A stretch of 64,000 nucleotides of DNA. It comes from Holtiella sp036655075. GTDB lineage: Bacteria > Bacillota > Clostridia > Lachnospirales > Cellulosilyticaceae. Position 1 is the stretch's first letter. Every line of letters starts with the position of its first letter. The position numbers and the translations under genes were made by a program. The stretch lies in assembly GCF_036655075.1 (NCBI RefSeq), contig NZ_JAVVQU010000007.1:1-64000 (forward strand), read 5' to 3'. Below are positions 16,581 to 25,834 of the stretch, piece after piece. Below the pieces are notes generated by a model, which worked only from the letters and a program-made list of their open reading frames with translations, had not been told where the DNA came from and ran no database searches.

Positions 16581-18317
16581 TTAAACAAAGCTAGACCGCC
16601 TAGCCATATCTAAGCTATTTTTCAAGCAAAGTTTACCATATCCCCAACTTGGGTCTGGAAAAACAACATCATCTATATCCCTTGCTGCACCACGAAGCAA
16701 GTACGTACGCACACTTTCTCCATAGAGGAAGGGGTTATTATGATTTACAATGCCCCACTGCATCATCAAAGCTACCGAACCTGTTACATGCGGCGTCGCC
16801 ATACTTGTGCCCGAGAGTGCTTGATAGCCCCCTGTATAACTAGCTGCTGTAATGTCTACACCTGGTGCCACCAAGTCTGGCTTAATCTTTACAGGCGGCC
16901 TCGTATACCCCCTTCCAGAAAAGGGTGCTATTTGATTGGTTATACTGTTATATGCCCCTACAGTAATCACGTAGTCTGAGGTAGAAGGTGTAGTCAGCGT
17001 TAGATCCGGTGTATTATTTAAGAAGAAAGTATCACTCCCTGAAGCAGCAATGGTCTCTCCCCAGATGTTAAAAGTTCCATCTACCACACTCTCCCCAATC
17101 ACCCTGAGTTGCCACAATCCTGGCATAATATTACCACCTTCTAAGCCAACCATATAAACGCCAAACTCAATATTTCCATTAAGTGGTGAGGGTCCCGCAA
17201 AAGCTGGATATACAGTACTATTTCCAAGCACATAATGCTTCACAGGTGTCGTGTAAGTAATTCTAGATGTCCGTCTCCCATCAGGTGCGACAAACTCAAA
17301 GGCTAGCTGGTCGACAGAGTTTTGCCATACAGAAAAGTTATATGTCTTTTTGTTTGTTCCCATTTGAAATTCTACACTTTGCACTTCTCCTTGTGCAACT
17401 GTTTTACTGACATGATTACGAGAAAGCCCTTCATTTCCAGCCCCTACAAGGATATTGTTTTTCCATTCTTGAGCCGCATCATTTAAATAAATTTCAATGA
17501 GTGCACTTCCGTTATGAGGACCTTCGTTCATCCCTAAACTTAAATTAATGGCAACAGGTCTATTTAACACCCTTGCCTTTTCCAATACATAGCGCACCCC
17601 AAGCATAATATCTGCTGTTCTTACCAAATTGCTTATTGCAGGATTCCCTAGCTTCACAATCACAAACTCTGCCTCTGGCGCCACACCTATAATTCTTTCT
17701 CCTGAGGCTCGCCCGTTTCCACCTGCTATACCTGCCACATGGGTGCCATGCCCTAATGTATCTTGGCTAGGTACAATACGTAACCGCTCAGCTTGTGTAG
17801 GTGCTTTAAGCGCCTCATTAATTTGTGCTTGACTATACTCACTGCCTTCTAAGTATCCCGCGGGCGGATGGCCTCCTATAGACTGGTCCCATATACTCGT
17901 AATACGTGTTGTACCATCAGCATTTCTAAAGTCTGGATGGGCATAGTTAATCCCTGAGTCTACAATGCCTAGTAATACGCCTTTCCCTTTCAGCTGATAA
18001 GGCAAGTTATTTTGAACCGTATTAATACAACTTGCTTTTAAACTTTGGGTCAAATTATAATAAAAGTCTTTGGGTGCTTCCATATATTCTATTTCTGGAT
18101 AATTCAGGAGATCTTTTGCCCGCTCTAAAGGAATAACAATAATGGCTATTTGGTCATTAATTCGTTGTACTAAAGCGCCTTCTTGCCGTACTACAGCTTC
18201 AATATCTCCGTGGTACTTGACGATAAGCCTTTGGTCTCTATTGGCAAGGAGTTGACCTTTATCTTCATCCGCTATATTAAAGAGAATGTTCAGCTCGGCG
18301 TCTGTCTTTGTCTCCAT
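16581..18317 (-). CDS. Csp-type subtilisin-like germination protease with intact triad (CspB-like)
   Basis: This 578-aa S8 family protease has no signal peptide and an N-terminal prodomain (about 1-95). The triad is complete: Asp120 in GIVDSGINYAHPDF, His190 in GHGTHVAGIAG, Ser505 in GTSMATPHVTG; the oxyanion Asn is in VGAGNEG. A jelly-roll-like insert between His and Ser is typical of Csp proteins. Csp proteases sit in the spore and convert pro-SleC into active cortex hydrolase; this one is the best candidate for that catalytic step. It is the third gene of the csp operon (14-bp gap to the previous gene) and has AAGGAG before the ATG. Naming as CspB rather than CspA/C is inference. Confidence 0.88.
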   Translation of the reverse strand: METKTDAELNILFNIADEDKGQLLANRDQRLIVKYHGDIEAVVRQEGALVQRINDQIAIIVIPLERAKDLLNYPEIEYMEAPKDFYYNLTQSLKASCINTVQNNLPYQLKGKGVLLGIVDSGINYAHPDFRNADGTTRITSIWDQSIGGHPPAGYLEGSEYSQAQINEALKAPTQAERLRIVPSQDTLGHGTHVAGIAGGNGRASGERIIGVAPEAEFVIVKLGNPAISNLVRTADIMLGVRYVLEKARVLNRPVAINLSLGMNEGPHNGSALIEIYLNDAAQEWKNNILVGAGNEGLSRNHVSKTVAQGEVQSVEFQMGTNKKTYNFSVWQNSVDQLAFEFVAPDGRRTSRITYTTPVKHYVLGNSTVYPAFAGPSPLNGNIEFGVYMVGLEGGNIMPGLWQLRVIGESVVDGTFNIWGETIAASGSDTFFLNNTPDLTLTTPSTSDYVITVGAYNSITNQIAPFSGRGYTRPPVKIKPDLVAPGVDITAASYTGGYQALSGTSMATPHVTGSVALMMQWGIVNHNNPFLYGESVRTYLLRGAARDIDDVVFPDPSWGYGKLCLKNSLDMARRSSFV

Positions 18318-18330
18318 TTTTTACTCCTTC

Positions 18331-20112
18331 CTATTCATTGTAAATTCTCTCCAGGGCATCTAGCACACTTGTTATGCATAAAATACCATACCCATACGCT
18401 TGATTTGGAAATGCTCCAAATTGCATAGGCCTTTTAGCATATTTAATAACTAGTCCTTTTAAAGCTTCTCCATACAAGTAGCTCTCTGGTTTGACACGCA
18501 ATCCATATTCTATAAATAAGGCATATGCACCACATACAAAGGCACCTGCTATACTACTGCCTGAATAAGAAGTATACTTATCTATAGTCCCTGCTTGAGG
18601 TACTATCAGATTAAGTCCTGGCGCTGCTATATCTGGTTTTACACGTTCATCCGCTGTATAGCCTCTGCCCGAAGCATTCACAGTCTGTAGTGTACGTCCA
18701 TTAATTGTACTGACACTGGTAATAAGAAAGCCTGTAGATGGAATCGTCAATGTTGTAAAAGGGTCTGGTTCTAAAAATCGAGTAGGTCTTAAAATAGGAT
18801 TGGTTACTGTTGCCCAAACATTATACCCTCCATCTACAATCTGGTTAGGTATCATACGTATTGTCCATATGCCTGGATCTACTGTATCTACTCCATAACC
18901 TTCTAATAAAATGACCAGTTCTTGTGTCCTTGCACTAAATGGCTGTATAGACACATTAATAAGTACTGAAGTATTTCCAAATACATAAGCCACATTGTTA
19001 ATGCGGTCTTCTAAAACATCTGTTTTCTCTCCATTTGGGGCAATAATGACAAAAGACATGTCATCCACATAATTCTTATATAAATTTGCTGTATAAAATT
19101 TTTGATCGGGCTCTATAGCGATTTGTATATCTTTTGCTTGACCTGGCTGAACAACGCCACTTGTATGTCTTTCCTTATTCGCCTCATTCCCCGTACCTAC
19201 CGTCATATTACTTGGCCATACTAAGGTCATCTGATCGATAAATACTTCCAAATTGCTATAGCCTATATGGGCACCCTCATTAAGCCCTACACCAAGCAAT
19301 AAACTTAAAGGTTTATTCAGTCGCCCAGCCTCTGATAATGCAAAGGCAATACCTCTCATCACATCTGCATTAGTGGGGCCTCTAAAATCCTCTAAAGTCG
19401 TTCCTTTACTCTTCATTTTTACAACGAGTAAATCAGCATTAGGCGCTATTCCCTTATTTTGCCCTCCTGATCCATTACCATTTCCAGCAGCTATACCTGC
19501 CACAGCGGTTCCATGTCCCAAAATATCTACACTAGGAACAATTTCCAAACGCTTTTCCAAAGTATCTTGTCTAAGTGCTTCATCGATTTGTTCTTGGGTA
19601 AAATAAGCCCCTCCTATATGCCCTTTAGGCGGTGTTCCTTGAATGCTCTGATCCCATAAAGATAAAATTCTCGTACTCCCGTCTTTATTTCTAAAGTCTA
19701 CATGACTATAGTCTATACCTGAATCAATCACAGCGACCAAAACGCCTTTTCCTGATGCATTATAGCTTTGGGGCGCGTAGATACTTGCTGGTGCACAGAC
19801 TGCATTAGAATTTTCTACTGCAATGTATTGCATAGCTCTTGGGAGTTCAACATAAAAGATAGTATTTTCATCAGATAGTGCGCCTATCAAATTTTTATCA
19901 ATTGTAATAATAGCAAAACGGTCATTCATCTCCTCATAAGTAAAAGGAATTTTTGCGCTTATCTCTGAAAGTTGCTGATAGTATTGTATAATAAGCAACC
20001 ATTCTCGCTCCGCAATATTTTGTCCTGTAATTTGTTCAAAAACTGCTATCGAAGTATAGGATTCATAAATGAGTGCAAGTTGTAATAATGGACTTAATTT
20101 ATTAAGATTCAT
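18331..20112 (-). CDS. Csp-type subtilisin-like protein with altered serine motif
   Basis: This 593-aa S8 family member is homologous to its two neighbours. The triad residues are present as Asp130 (AVIDSGIDYSHVDF), His200 (GHGTAVAGIAAG) and Ser520, but the serine box reads GSSIAGAFVCG instead of GTSMATPHVTG. The usual Met, Thr, Pro and His around the nucleophile are all changed. The oxyanion Asn is kept in VGTGNEA. The N-terminal prodomain is longest here (about 1-115). It may be a weak protease or a regulatory partner in germination signalling. It is the middle gene of the csp operon, 10 bp after the first gene, with GGGAGG 4 nt before ATG. Confidence 0.86.
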   Translation of the reverse strand: MNLNKLSPLLQLALIYESYTSIAVFEQITGQNIAEREWLLIIQYYQQLSEISAKIPFTYEEMNDRFAIITIDKNLIGALSDENTIFYVELPRAMQYIAVENSNAVCAPASIYAPQSYNASGKGVLVAVIDSGIDYSHVDFRNKDGSTRILSLWDQSIQGTPPKGHIGGAYFTQEQIDEALRQDTLEKRLEIVPSVDILGHGTAVAGIAAGNGNGSGGQNKGIAPNADLLVVKMKSKGTTLEDFRGPTNADVMRGIAFALSEAGRLNKPLSLLLGVGLNEGAHIGYSNLEVFIDQMTLVWPSNMTVGTGNEANKERHTSGVVQPGQAKDIQIAIEPDQKFYTANLYKNYVDDMSFVIIAPNGEKTDVLEDRINNVAYVFGNTSVLINVSIQPFSARTQELVILLEGYGVDTVDPGIWTIRMIPNQIVDGGYNVWATVTNPILRPTRFLEPDPFTTLTIPSTGFLITSVSTINGRTLQTVNASGRGYTADERVKPDIAAPGLNLIVPQAGTIDKYTSYSGSSIAGAFVCGAYALFIEYGLRVKPESYLYGEALKGLVIKYAKRPMQFGAFPNQAYGYGILCITSVLDALERIYNE

Positions 20113-20121
20113 AATACCTCC

Positions 20122-21786
20122 CTATACAAGTATCAGACTATTTTGGAAGTCTAACTTCCCATAACCTTCTATATTATTGGGGTAAGTTTGATTTGGACTA
20201 CGTCTAGCACCTCGAATTAATACAGTCTTTGCTATGCGAGTATTAATAGGAAATAAATTATTTTTTATGACTGCCCATTCTAAAAGCAAGGCACAAGCTG
20301 AAGTCGTGACTGCCGTAGCTACTCCTGTTCCACTATATCGACTATAGCCTCCAGACAAATTAGGTGCGAGTACATTGACCCCTGGCGCAACTAGACTGGG
20401 TAAAGTAACCATATTTCTTGTAGGCCCTCTACTTGAGCCTGCATAAATGCTTTGATCCATTCCATTATAGGCTCCCATCACAATAGTTTCATAGGCATTC
20501 CCAGGTGTTGTAATGGTCATACCCACATCGGGCTGTAAAAACCTTGTATCTTTACCTACGAATCCTGCTCGTGGTAACCAGACATTGTACTCCCCTGAAA
20601 CTACACTTTCCCCGTAAACTGTAATGGTCCAAATGCCAGGGGTTGGTGTAGTCAGTCTAAACCTTATACTTTGGTCCCCTGATGTCACATCAGATGCAAT
20701 ATACTGCACTTCTAATTTAACATTTTCCAAAGGAAAGGTATATTCTTGCACCCGAATATTGTTATTCGGAATCTTGCCTGTATTGCCACCTAAAGGTGTT
20801 TTCACAGAAACTGTCAATTTATCCGGTGCAGTTGCCCATAGGTACATGATAAACCCCTTTTCATCTGCACCTACATTAACCTCAAACAAACTTGTTCCGC
20901 CTTGTAGAACCTTTCCACTGTAGTGATGTCCTTGATTCACTTCATTTCCTGCTGAGACTACAAAAATAACATTTTCAAACGTACTGCTTTCTTGCAAATA
21001 GCGTTCACTGACTGTATCCCCCTCATGCCCACCTTGATTGCTTCCGAGCGCTGTACAAATCACAATAGGTTTATCCTGCTCTTTGGCTAATGTAAGCAAA
21101 TAGTTAATGCCTGTTAAGTAGTCATCATCTTGATATGCTACAGCGCCATCTTTAATAAGATATAAGTCTCTTAAATACTGTTTTGCAGGCTTTAGCTTTA
21201 CCACTGCAAGCGTAGCATCCGGTGCTCCACCTACATACCCGCCAGGCACACCTCTTTCATTACCTGCTGCAATAGCCGCAAGCATAGTCCCATGTCCATT
21301 CTCATCTGTACTTGGCACAACACTTAAAGGGTCCTTTGATTTCAAAGCTTCATTGATTTGTTCTTCCGTATAAATGGTCCCATAATCATATTCAGGTCCT
21401 CCTGATCCCTCTATACTCTGATCCCAAATGTTTATAATACGTGTTGTGTTGTCTTCGTATGTAAAAAGAGGATTTGTATATTGAATCCCTGTATCTACAA
21501 ATCCTATAAGTACGCCAGTTCCTCGCAACTCGCCAAATGGATAAGTATGAAACGTAGAAATATTACTTTGTTCTATCGCATCTATAGCATTCAATCCTAA
21601 CAAAATAGGTAAATAAATAGAACCCACTGATTTTTCTAACCCCTCAAATTCTAACTCTGCTCCCTCTGGAACACTTACGATAATCAATCTAGAACTTATA
21701 GGGGCAAAAATTAAGCTTGGATAAAGTTTTTTGTATTCTTCTAATCGAATAGGGGTTTCAATTAAATAATCTTTATACTCCGCCAT
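20122..21786 (-). CDS. Csp-type subtilisin-like pseudoprotease (CspC-like)
   Basis: This 554-aa S8 fold protein keeps Asp98 (GFVDTGIQYTNPLF) and His165 (NGHGTMLAAIAAG), but the nucleophile position is Gly488 in SGTGVATAVTTS, where an active enzyme has GTSMATP. It should therefore be catalytically dead. In Clostridioides difficile the pseudoprotease CspC, also with Gly at the Ser position, acts in germinant signalling upstream of CspB, so an analogous regulatory role is plausible here. It is the first gene of the three-gene csp operon, with AGGTGAAGAG before the ATG. The promoter could not be pinned down, because a terminator hairpin lies only about 28 bp upstream. Confidence 0.87.
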   Translation of the reverse strand: MAEYKDYLIETPIRLEEYKKLYPSLIFAPISSRLIIVSVPEGAELEFEGLEKSVGSIYLPILLGLNAIDAIEQSNISTFHTYPFGELRGTGVLIGFVDTGIQYTNPLFTYEDNTTRIINIWDQSIEGSGGPEYDYGTIYTEEQINEALKSKDPLSVVPSTDENGHGTMLAAIAAGNERGVPGGYVGGAPDATLAVVKLKPAKQYLRDLYLIKDGAVAYQDDDYLTGINYLLTLAKEQDKPIVICTALGSNQGGHEGDTVSERYLQESSTFENVIFVVSAGNEVNQGHHYSGKVLQGGTSLFEVNVGADEKGFIMYLWATAPDKLTVSVKTPLGGNTGKIPNNNIRVQEYTFPLENVKLEVQYIASDVTSGDQSIRFRLTTPTPGIWTITVYGESVVSGEYNVWLPRAGFVGKDTRFLQPDVGMTITTPGNAYETIVMGAYNGMDQSIYAGSSRGPTRNMVTLPSLVAPGVNVLAPNLSGGYSRYSGTGVATAVTTSACALLLEWAVIKNNLFPINTRIAKTVLIRGARRSPNQTYPNNIEGYGKLDFQNSLILV

Positions 21787-21813
21787 CTCTTCACCTCACC
21801 TTACAAAGCAAAA

Positions 21814-21851
21814 ACTGCCTCAAAGCTTTAAGATTAAAACTTCTAGGCAGT
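21814..21851 (-). terminator. Intrinsic terminator of the lipase/exonuclease unit
   Basis: On the minus strand ACTGCCT (21851-21845) and AGGCAGT (21820-21814) form the outer stem with an inner AAG/CTT pairing, followed by TTTTGC. It separates the upstream hydrolase unit from the csp operon. Confidence 0.7.
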
Positions 21852-21902
21852 CTCAAGTGCTATCTCTTATTATTCATATGAATAAACTTAAGATTTTATT
21901 AT

Positions 21903-22739
21903 TTAATTCAATAAGTTTGTCAGCCATTCTAGCACATCTTCTTGTACTTTTTTCACTTCCTCATCCAAGTCATGCAAAAGGTCATGCATACATCCCTTGT
22001 ACTCCTTGACCACTTTATCTTGAAAAGGAATCTGACCTACAATATCTCGGTTGCGAGTAATAGGGATTACACGATCTTCAGTCCCTAGCAAAAAGAGACA
22101 AGGCACCTCATACTCTTTGGCATGGCACTTGGCATAGTCTACACCAATCCTTAAAAATTGGTCCATAAAGCGCATGGTGGCAAAAGAATTGCATACCTTA
22201 TCTTCCTTAAAGGCTTCCACATATACCTCATTACGTGTTGCCAAGCTTTCCCCTACTCGGTGTAACTTCACATCTCCTGCCACATAGCCCAAACCTTCAT
22301 AAAAAGCTGTTGGCAAGTTTTTCATCCCTACCGGAACGCCTAATGCGGGTGAGGCTAAAATTTGACCACTTACACTGTCCTTATATTTTAATCCATAAAT
22401 AAAGCTAATAAGACCTCCCATAGAGTGTCCATAAGTCACAATCGGTTTATGATAAGTACGTTTTAAGCTTTGAATAAGGACTTGAAGATCTTCTACAAAA
22501 TCAAAAAAATCTTCAATATCCCCTTTTTGTCCTTCTGAAAAGCCATTACCTCTATGGTCAATAATGCATACCCCATAGTTATGACTAACAAGGAATTTAG
22601 CAAAATCTATATATCGCCCTGAATGCTCCATAAATCCATGTGCAATCACCAAAATTGCCTTACAGTTTGCTGGAATATCTCTTCTACAAAATATTTTCAC
22701 ATCATCTTTCCCATAAAAATAGCTTTCCATGAGGTTCAT
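21903..22739 (-). CDS. Alpha/beta hydrolase, monoacylglycerol lipase / lysophospholipase type
   Basis: This 278-aa cytosolic alpha/beta hydrolase of the Hydrolase_4 kind has an oxyanion region VIAHGFMEHSGRY, a nucleophile elbow GHSMGG (Ser106), a catalytic Asp in LLGTEDRVIP and a C-terminal His in GCMHDLLHD. The family cleaves monoglycerides or lysophospholipids, but the exact substrate is not readable. It follows the exonuclease gene by 11 bp in the same direction and is probably co-transcribed with it. GGTGAAAAG precedes the ATG. Confidence 0.85.
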   Translation of the reverse strand: MNLMESYFYGKDDVKIFCRRDIPANCKAILVIAHGFMEHSGRYIDFAKFLVSHNYGVCIIDHRGNGFSEGQKGDIEDFFDFVEDLQVLIQSLKRTYHKPIVTYGHSMGGLISFIYGLKYKDSVSGQILASPALGVPVGMKNLPTAFYEGLGYVAGDVKLHRVGESLATRNEVYVEAFKEDKVCNSFATMRFMDQFLRIGVDYAKCHAKEYEVPCLFLLGTEDRVIPITRNRDIVGQIPFQDKVVKEYKGCMHDLLHDLDEEVKKVQEDVLEWLTNLLN

Positions 22740-22750
22740 CTTTTCACCCT

Positions 22751-23455
22751 TTACCTACCATAATCTCTTAATATACCATCTATTCTTTTACTTGCATCTG
22801 ACTTTGAAAAGCTTTCAATTGGTTTTTCTAGCTCTATTTTATGTGCTTTGCACAAATTTAATAAGTAATTTTTTTGTTTTGCAGTAATTGGTGAATGCTT
22901 TGGCATTTTCCAATCATTTACTTTAGGTATAAAAAACTGTGGGGCTTCATCTTTAAATCCTGCTTCTAAATGTGTTAAAAGCTCATAGGTTGCATACGCA
23001 TCATCATAAGCACGATGTGCATGCACCAAATCTATTTGATAATGTGTGCATAAATCTCCAAGTCTACGACTTGGAAGGTCTGCAAGCACTTGTCTTGAAA
23101 TCATCAATGTATCTACCGTCATATGCTCAAAGCTTAAACCGAGTCGCTCAGCCTTTACTTTTAACATACGGTAATCAAACAAATCAATGTTATGCCCTAC
23201 TAAAGGTAGATCCTGACAAAATGCAATAAACGCTGGCATCACCTCTTCAATAGGTGCAGCATCTTGTACCATTTCATTAGTAATCCCTGTAATTGATGTA
23301 ATATATTCTGAAATCAGCTCATTGGGCTTTACAAGTGTACTAAACTTTTCTTTTGGTCTTCCATCTTCTACATAGACAGCACCAATTTCAATAATATCAC
23401 TTTCAAGTGGTTTAGTTCCTGTTGTCTCTATATCTAAAACAATGTAGTTTTTCAT
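22751..23455 (-). CDS. 3'-5' exonuclease, DnaQ/PolC epsilon-like (DEDDh)
   Basis: This 234-aa exonuclease of the DEDDh group has motif I VLDIETTG (Asp8, Glu10), motif II VGHNIDLFDYRML, and motif III HRAYDDAYATYEL with the catalytic His and Asp. The exonuclease domain (about 1-170) is followed by a short C-terminal domain beginning ITAKQKNYLLNLCK, which resembles small helical modules found after such exonucleases in Firmicutes. It probably acts in DNA repair or RNA/DNA end trimming as a stand-alone proofreading-like nuclease. It is the first gene of a two-gene unit with the lipase-like gene, and AAGGAG lies upstream. Confidence 0.87.
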   Translation of the reverse strand: MKNYIVLDIETTGTKPLESDIIEIGAVYVEDGRPKEKFSTLVKPNELISEYITSITGITNEMVQDAAPIEEVMPAFIAFCQDLPLVGHNIDLFDYRMLKVKAERLGLSFEHMTVDTLMISRQVLADLPSRRLGDLCTHYQIDLVHAHRAYDDAYATYELLTHLEAGFKDEAPQFFIPKVNDWKMPKHSPITAKQKNYLLNLCKAHKIELEKPIESFSKSDASKRIDGILRDYGR

Positions 23456-23616
23456 CCATTTCTCCTTCTTAAGTCAGTTCTTAGTCTATTTTACTCTATT
23501 TTTAAGAGAATGCAAATTGAAAATATCATCGTCATTTACTACCAAATTTTATCATCCTAATTTGTACAACTATTTTTTATTTATTGTCATTGACAAAAAT
23601 GCAAAAATGCACTTAG

Positions 23617-23645
23617 TTGTCAATTTCACATGTGCAATATATAGT
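23617..23645 (+). promoter_or_regulatory. Sigma-A promoter of nrdDG
   Basis: TTGTCA (23617-23622), a 17-bp spacer and TATAGT (23640-23645) lie about 75 bp upstream of nrdD. Each element matches consensus at 5 of 6 positions. The -10 lies within the first NrdR box. Confidence 0.75.
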
Positions 23646-23678
23646 ATATAGTATATACAAAGACCATATATATAGTAC
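23632..23678 (+). promoter_or_regulatory. Tandem NrdR boxes
   Basis: Box 1 (23632-23647) contains CAATATATAG, a full match to the NrdR core CwAtATaTwG. Box 2 (23663-23678) contains ATATATATAG, 9 of 10. The boxes start 31 bp apart, i.e. three helical turns, the spacing typical of NrdR operators. Box 1 covers the -10 element, so NrdR-(d)ATP would block transcription when dNTPs are plentiful. Confidence 0.75.
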
Positions 23679-23719
23679 AGAATACAGTCTTATAGGAAAC
23701 AAATCCAAGGGGGATTATC

Positions 23720-25834
23720 ATGGCGTATTACGTAATTAAGAGAGATGGACGTAAAACCATTTATTGTAGTGAAAAAATTAAAAATGCGATTAAAAGATCT
23801 GCTTCAGATTTAGACTTAGTCCTTAATGTGGACCATGTAACAGAAGAAGTAGAAAAGCGTATTCATGATTCAAACTTTTATGAAATTACGGTAGAACAAA
23901 TTCAAGATCTTATCGAGCAAACTTTAGATGCGCTTGGACTTGGTGCTGTAAAAAATACATATGCCAACTATCGTAAGGAACGTACCCGTATTCGTGATTT
24001 AAAATCAGAACTTATGGACACAGTCCACGCTATAGGTATTGAAACTGATCGGGACAATGCCAATGTGGGTAATAACTTCTCATCTAAATTATTACGTATT
24101 GCTAGTGAAACCAACAAATGGCACAACTTATCGACTATGCCAAAGCATTTAGCTAAACTCCATGAACTTGGTGATTTGTACTACCATGACTTAGATAGCT
24201 ATAACCTAACGACCAACTGCCTCCATATCGATACTGGTGCTATGTTTGAACAAGGATTTAACACTGGATATGGGACTATAAAAAAACCAAAACGTATTGA
24301 AACAGCGGCTGAACTAAGCTGTATTTTATTGCAATCTTCACAAAATGATATGTTTGGTGGCCAATCTCATGTCAACTTTGACAATGATCTGGCACCTTAT
24401 GTTGGCTATACCCGTGATGAGATTTTAGCAGAATATGCCCCACTTCAAGAAGTGATGGATGCGAACGATTTCCATACATTTATACACGATAAATTAACAA
24501 CACGTATTCACCAAGCGATGCAAGGGATTGTATATAATTTAAATACCATGCACTCTAGAGCTGGCTCACAGGTTCCTTTTAGTAGCTTAAATATCGGCAT
24601 TCCTGAAACACAAGATGCTGCACTTGTCTGCGAAGCTTTTCTGCTAGAATATGAAAAGGGTCTTGGAAAAAATGAACAACCTATTTTTCCAAATATTATT
24701 TTCCGTGTAAAAAAAGGGGTAAACAGAGAAAAAACAGACCCTTACTACTACCTATTTAAATTAGCAACAAGGGTAGCTGCTTCTCGTATGAATCCTACCT
24801 TTATGAATATCGATGCAGACTTCAACCTTCATTATTACGAAAAGGGTATTCTTCCCGCTACAATGGGCTGCCGTACCTATGTCTGTGCCAACATCAACGG
24901 CCCAGAAGGTCCTGCTCGCCGTGGGAACAATGCACCTACCACTATCAACTTACCACGTCTTGGCATTTTGGCAAACAAAGACTTAGACCGCTTCTGGAAA
25001 CTCTTAGATGAGCGCCTCCATCAAGCAAAAGAATCTTTGATGCATCGTTATGACATTTTGAAATTTCTTAAAGTAAAGGATTTACCGTTTGTAGCCGGCC
25101 AAGGTCTGATGCTCGGCTCTGAAGGCTTATCTCCAAACGACTCCATCGACCCTATTCTTAAAAACGGAACATGGTCCATTGGCTTTATTGGTCTTGCAGA
25201 AACATTGATTGCACTTGTTGGTAGCCATCACGGTCAAAGTGATGAAGCCCGTGAACTGGGCTATCGCATTGTACAACACATCCGTGACTTTACTGATAAG
25301 ACCACCCAAGATACACGTCTTAACTGGAGTTGCTATGCCACACCTGCTGAAGGTCTAAGTGGTCGCTTCCTAGTGCAAGACCAGACACGTTTTGGCCAGA
25401 TTCCTGGTGTTACTGACAAAGATTACTATACCAACAGCTTCCACATTCCAGTGGACTATCCTGTTTCCATTATAGATAAAATTCAAATTGAGGGACCTTT
25501 CCATCAAATGTGTAACGCAGGACACATTAGTTACATTGAAGTTGATGGCTACCCTAGTGCTGAAACCATTGAAAAAATTGTTTACTATGCTTATGCTCAT
25601 TCCAACATTAGCTACATCGGCATCAACTTCCACCTACGCTACTGCAAAAACTGCGGAAAGATGATTAATGATGGTGTCAAAGCTTGTCCAGAATGTGGCA
25701 GTATGGACATTCAAGGTATCAGCCGTGTTACAGGTTACTTAAGCTTAGATGAACGCTTTGGCTCTGGTAAATCTGCTGAACGCCATGACCGTGTAGCCCA
25801 TGATGATTCCCATCATCACACCTATACCTTATGA
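23720..25834 (+). CDS. nrdD: Anaerobic ribonucleoside-triphosphate reductase (class III)
   Basis: NrdD reduces ribonucleoside triphosphates to deoxy forms anaerobically using a glycyl radical. This 704-aa protein has an N-terminal ATP-cone (VIKRDGRKTIYCSEKIKNA, about 3-95) for allosteric control and the large catalytic barrel. A C-terminal zinc site has two CxxC pairs (YCKNCGK and ACPECGS), and the glycyl-radical site is RVTGYL (Gly672). It ends in a His-rich tail, HDDSHHHTYTL. AAGGGGG lies 6 nt before the ATG. The stop codon overlaps the nrdG start (ATGA). The upstream region carries a promoter and two NrdR boxes. Confidence 0.97.
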   Translation: MAYYVIKRDGRKTIYCSEKIKNAIKRSASDLDLVLNVDHVTEEVEKRIHDSNFYEITVEQIQDLIEQTLDALGLGAVKNTYANYRKERTRIRDLKSELMDTVHAIGIETDRDNANVGNNFSSKLLRIASETNKWHNLSTMPKHLAKLHELGDLYYHDLDSYNLTTNCLHIDTGAMFEQGFNTGYGTIKKPKRIETAAELSCILLQSSQNDMFGGQSHVNFDNDLAPYVGYTRDEILAEYAPLQEVMDANDFHTFIHDKLTTRIHQAMQGIVYNLNTMHSRAGSQVPFSSLNIGIPETQDAALVCEAFLLEYEKGLGKNEQPIFPNIIFRVKKGVNREKTDPYYYLFKLATRVAASRMNPTFMNIDADFNLHYYEKGILPATMGCRTYVCANINGPEGPARRGNNAPTTINLPRLGILANKDLDRFWKLLDERLHQAKESLMHRYDILKFLKVKDLPFVAGQGLMLGSEGLSPNDSIDPILKNGTWSIGFIGLAETLIALVGSHHGQSDEARELGYRIVQHIRDFTDKTTQDTRLNWSCYATPAEGLSGRFLVQDQTRFGQIPGVTDKDYYTNSFHIPVDYPVSIIDKIQIEGPFHQMCNAGHISYIEVDGYPSAETIEKIVYYAYAHSNISYIGINFHLRYCKNCGKMINDGVKACPECGSMDIQGISRVTGYLSLDERFGSGKSAERHDRVAHDDSHHHTYTL

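Noticed and set aside
21787..21902. Sporulation promoter for the csp operon
   Set aside because: Searched for sigma-E and sigma-G patterns; only partial matches such as CATATGAA without a spaced -35, so nothing is called.
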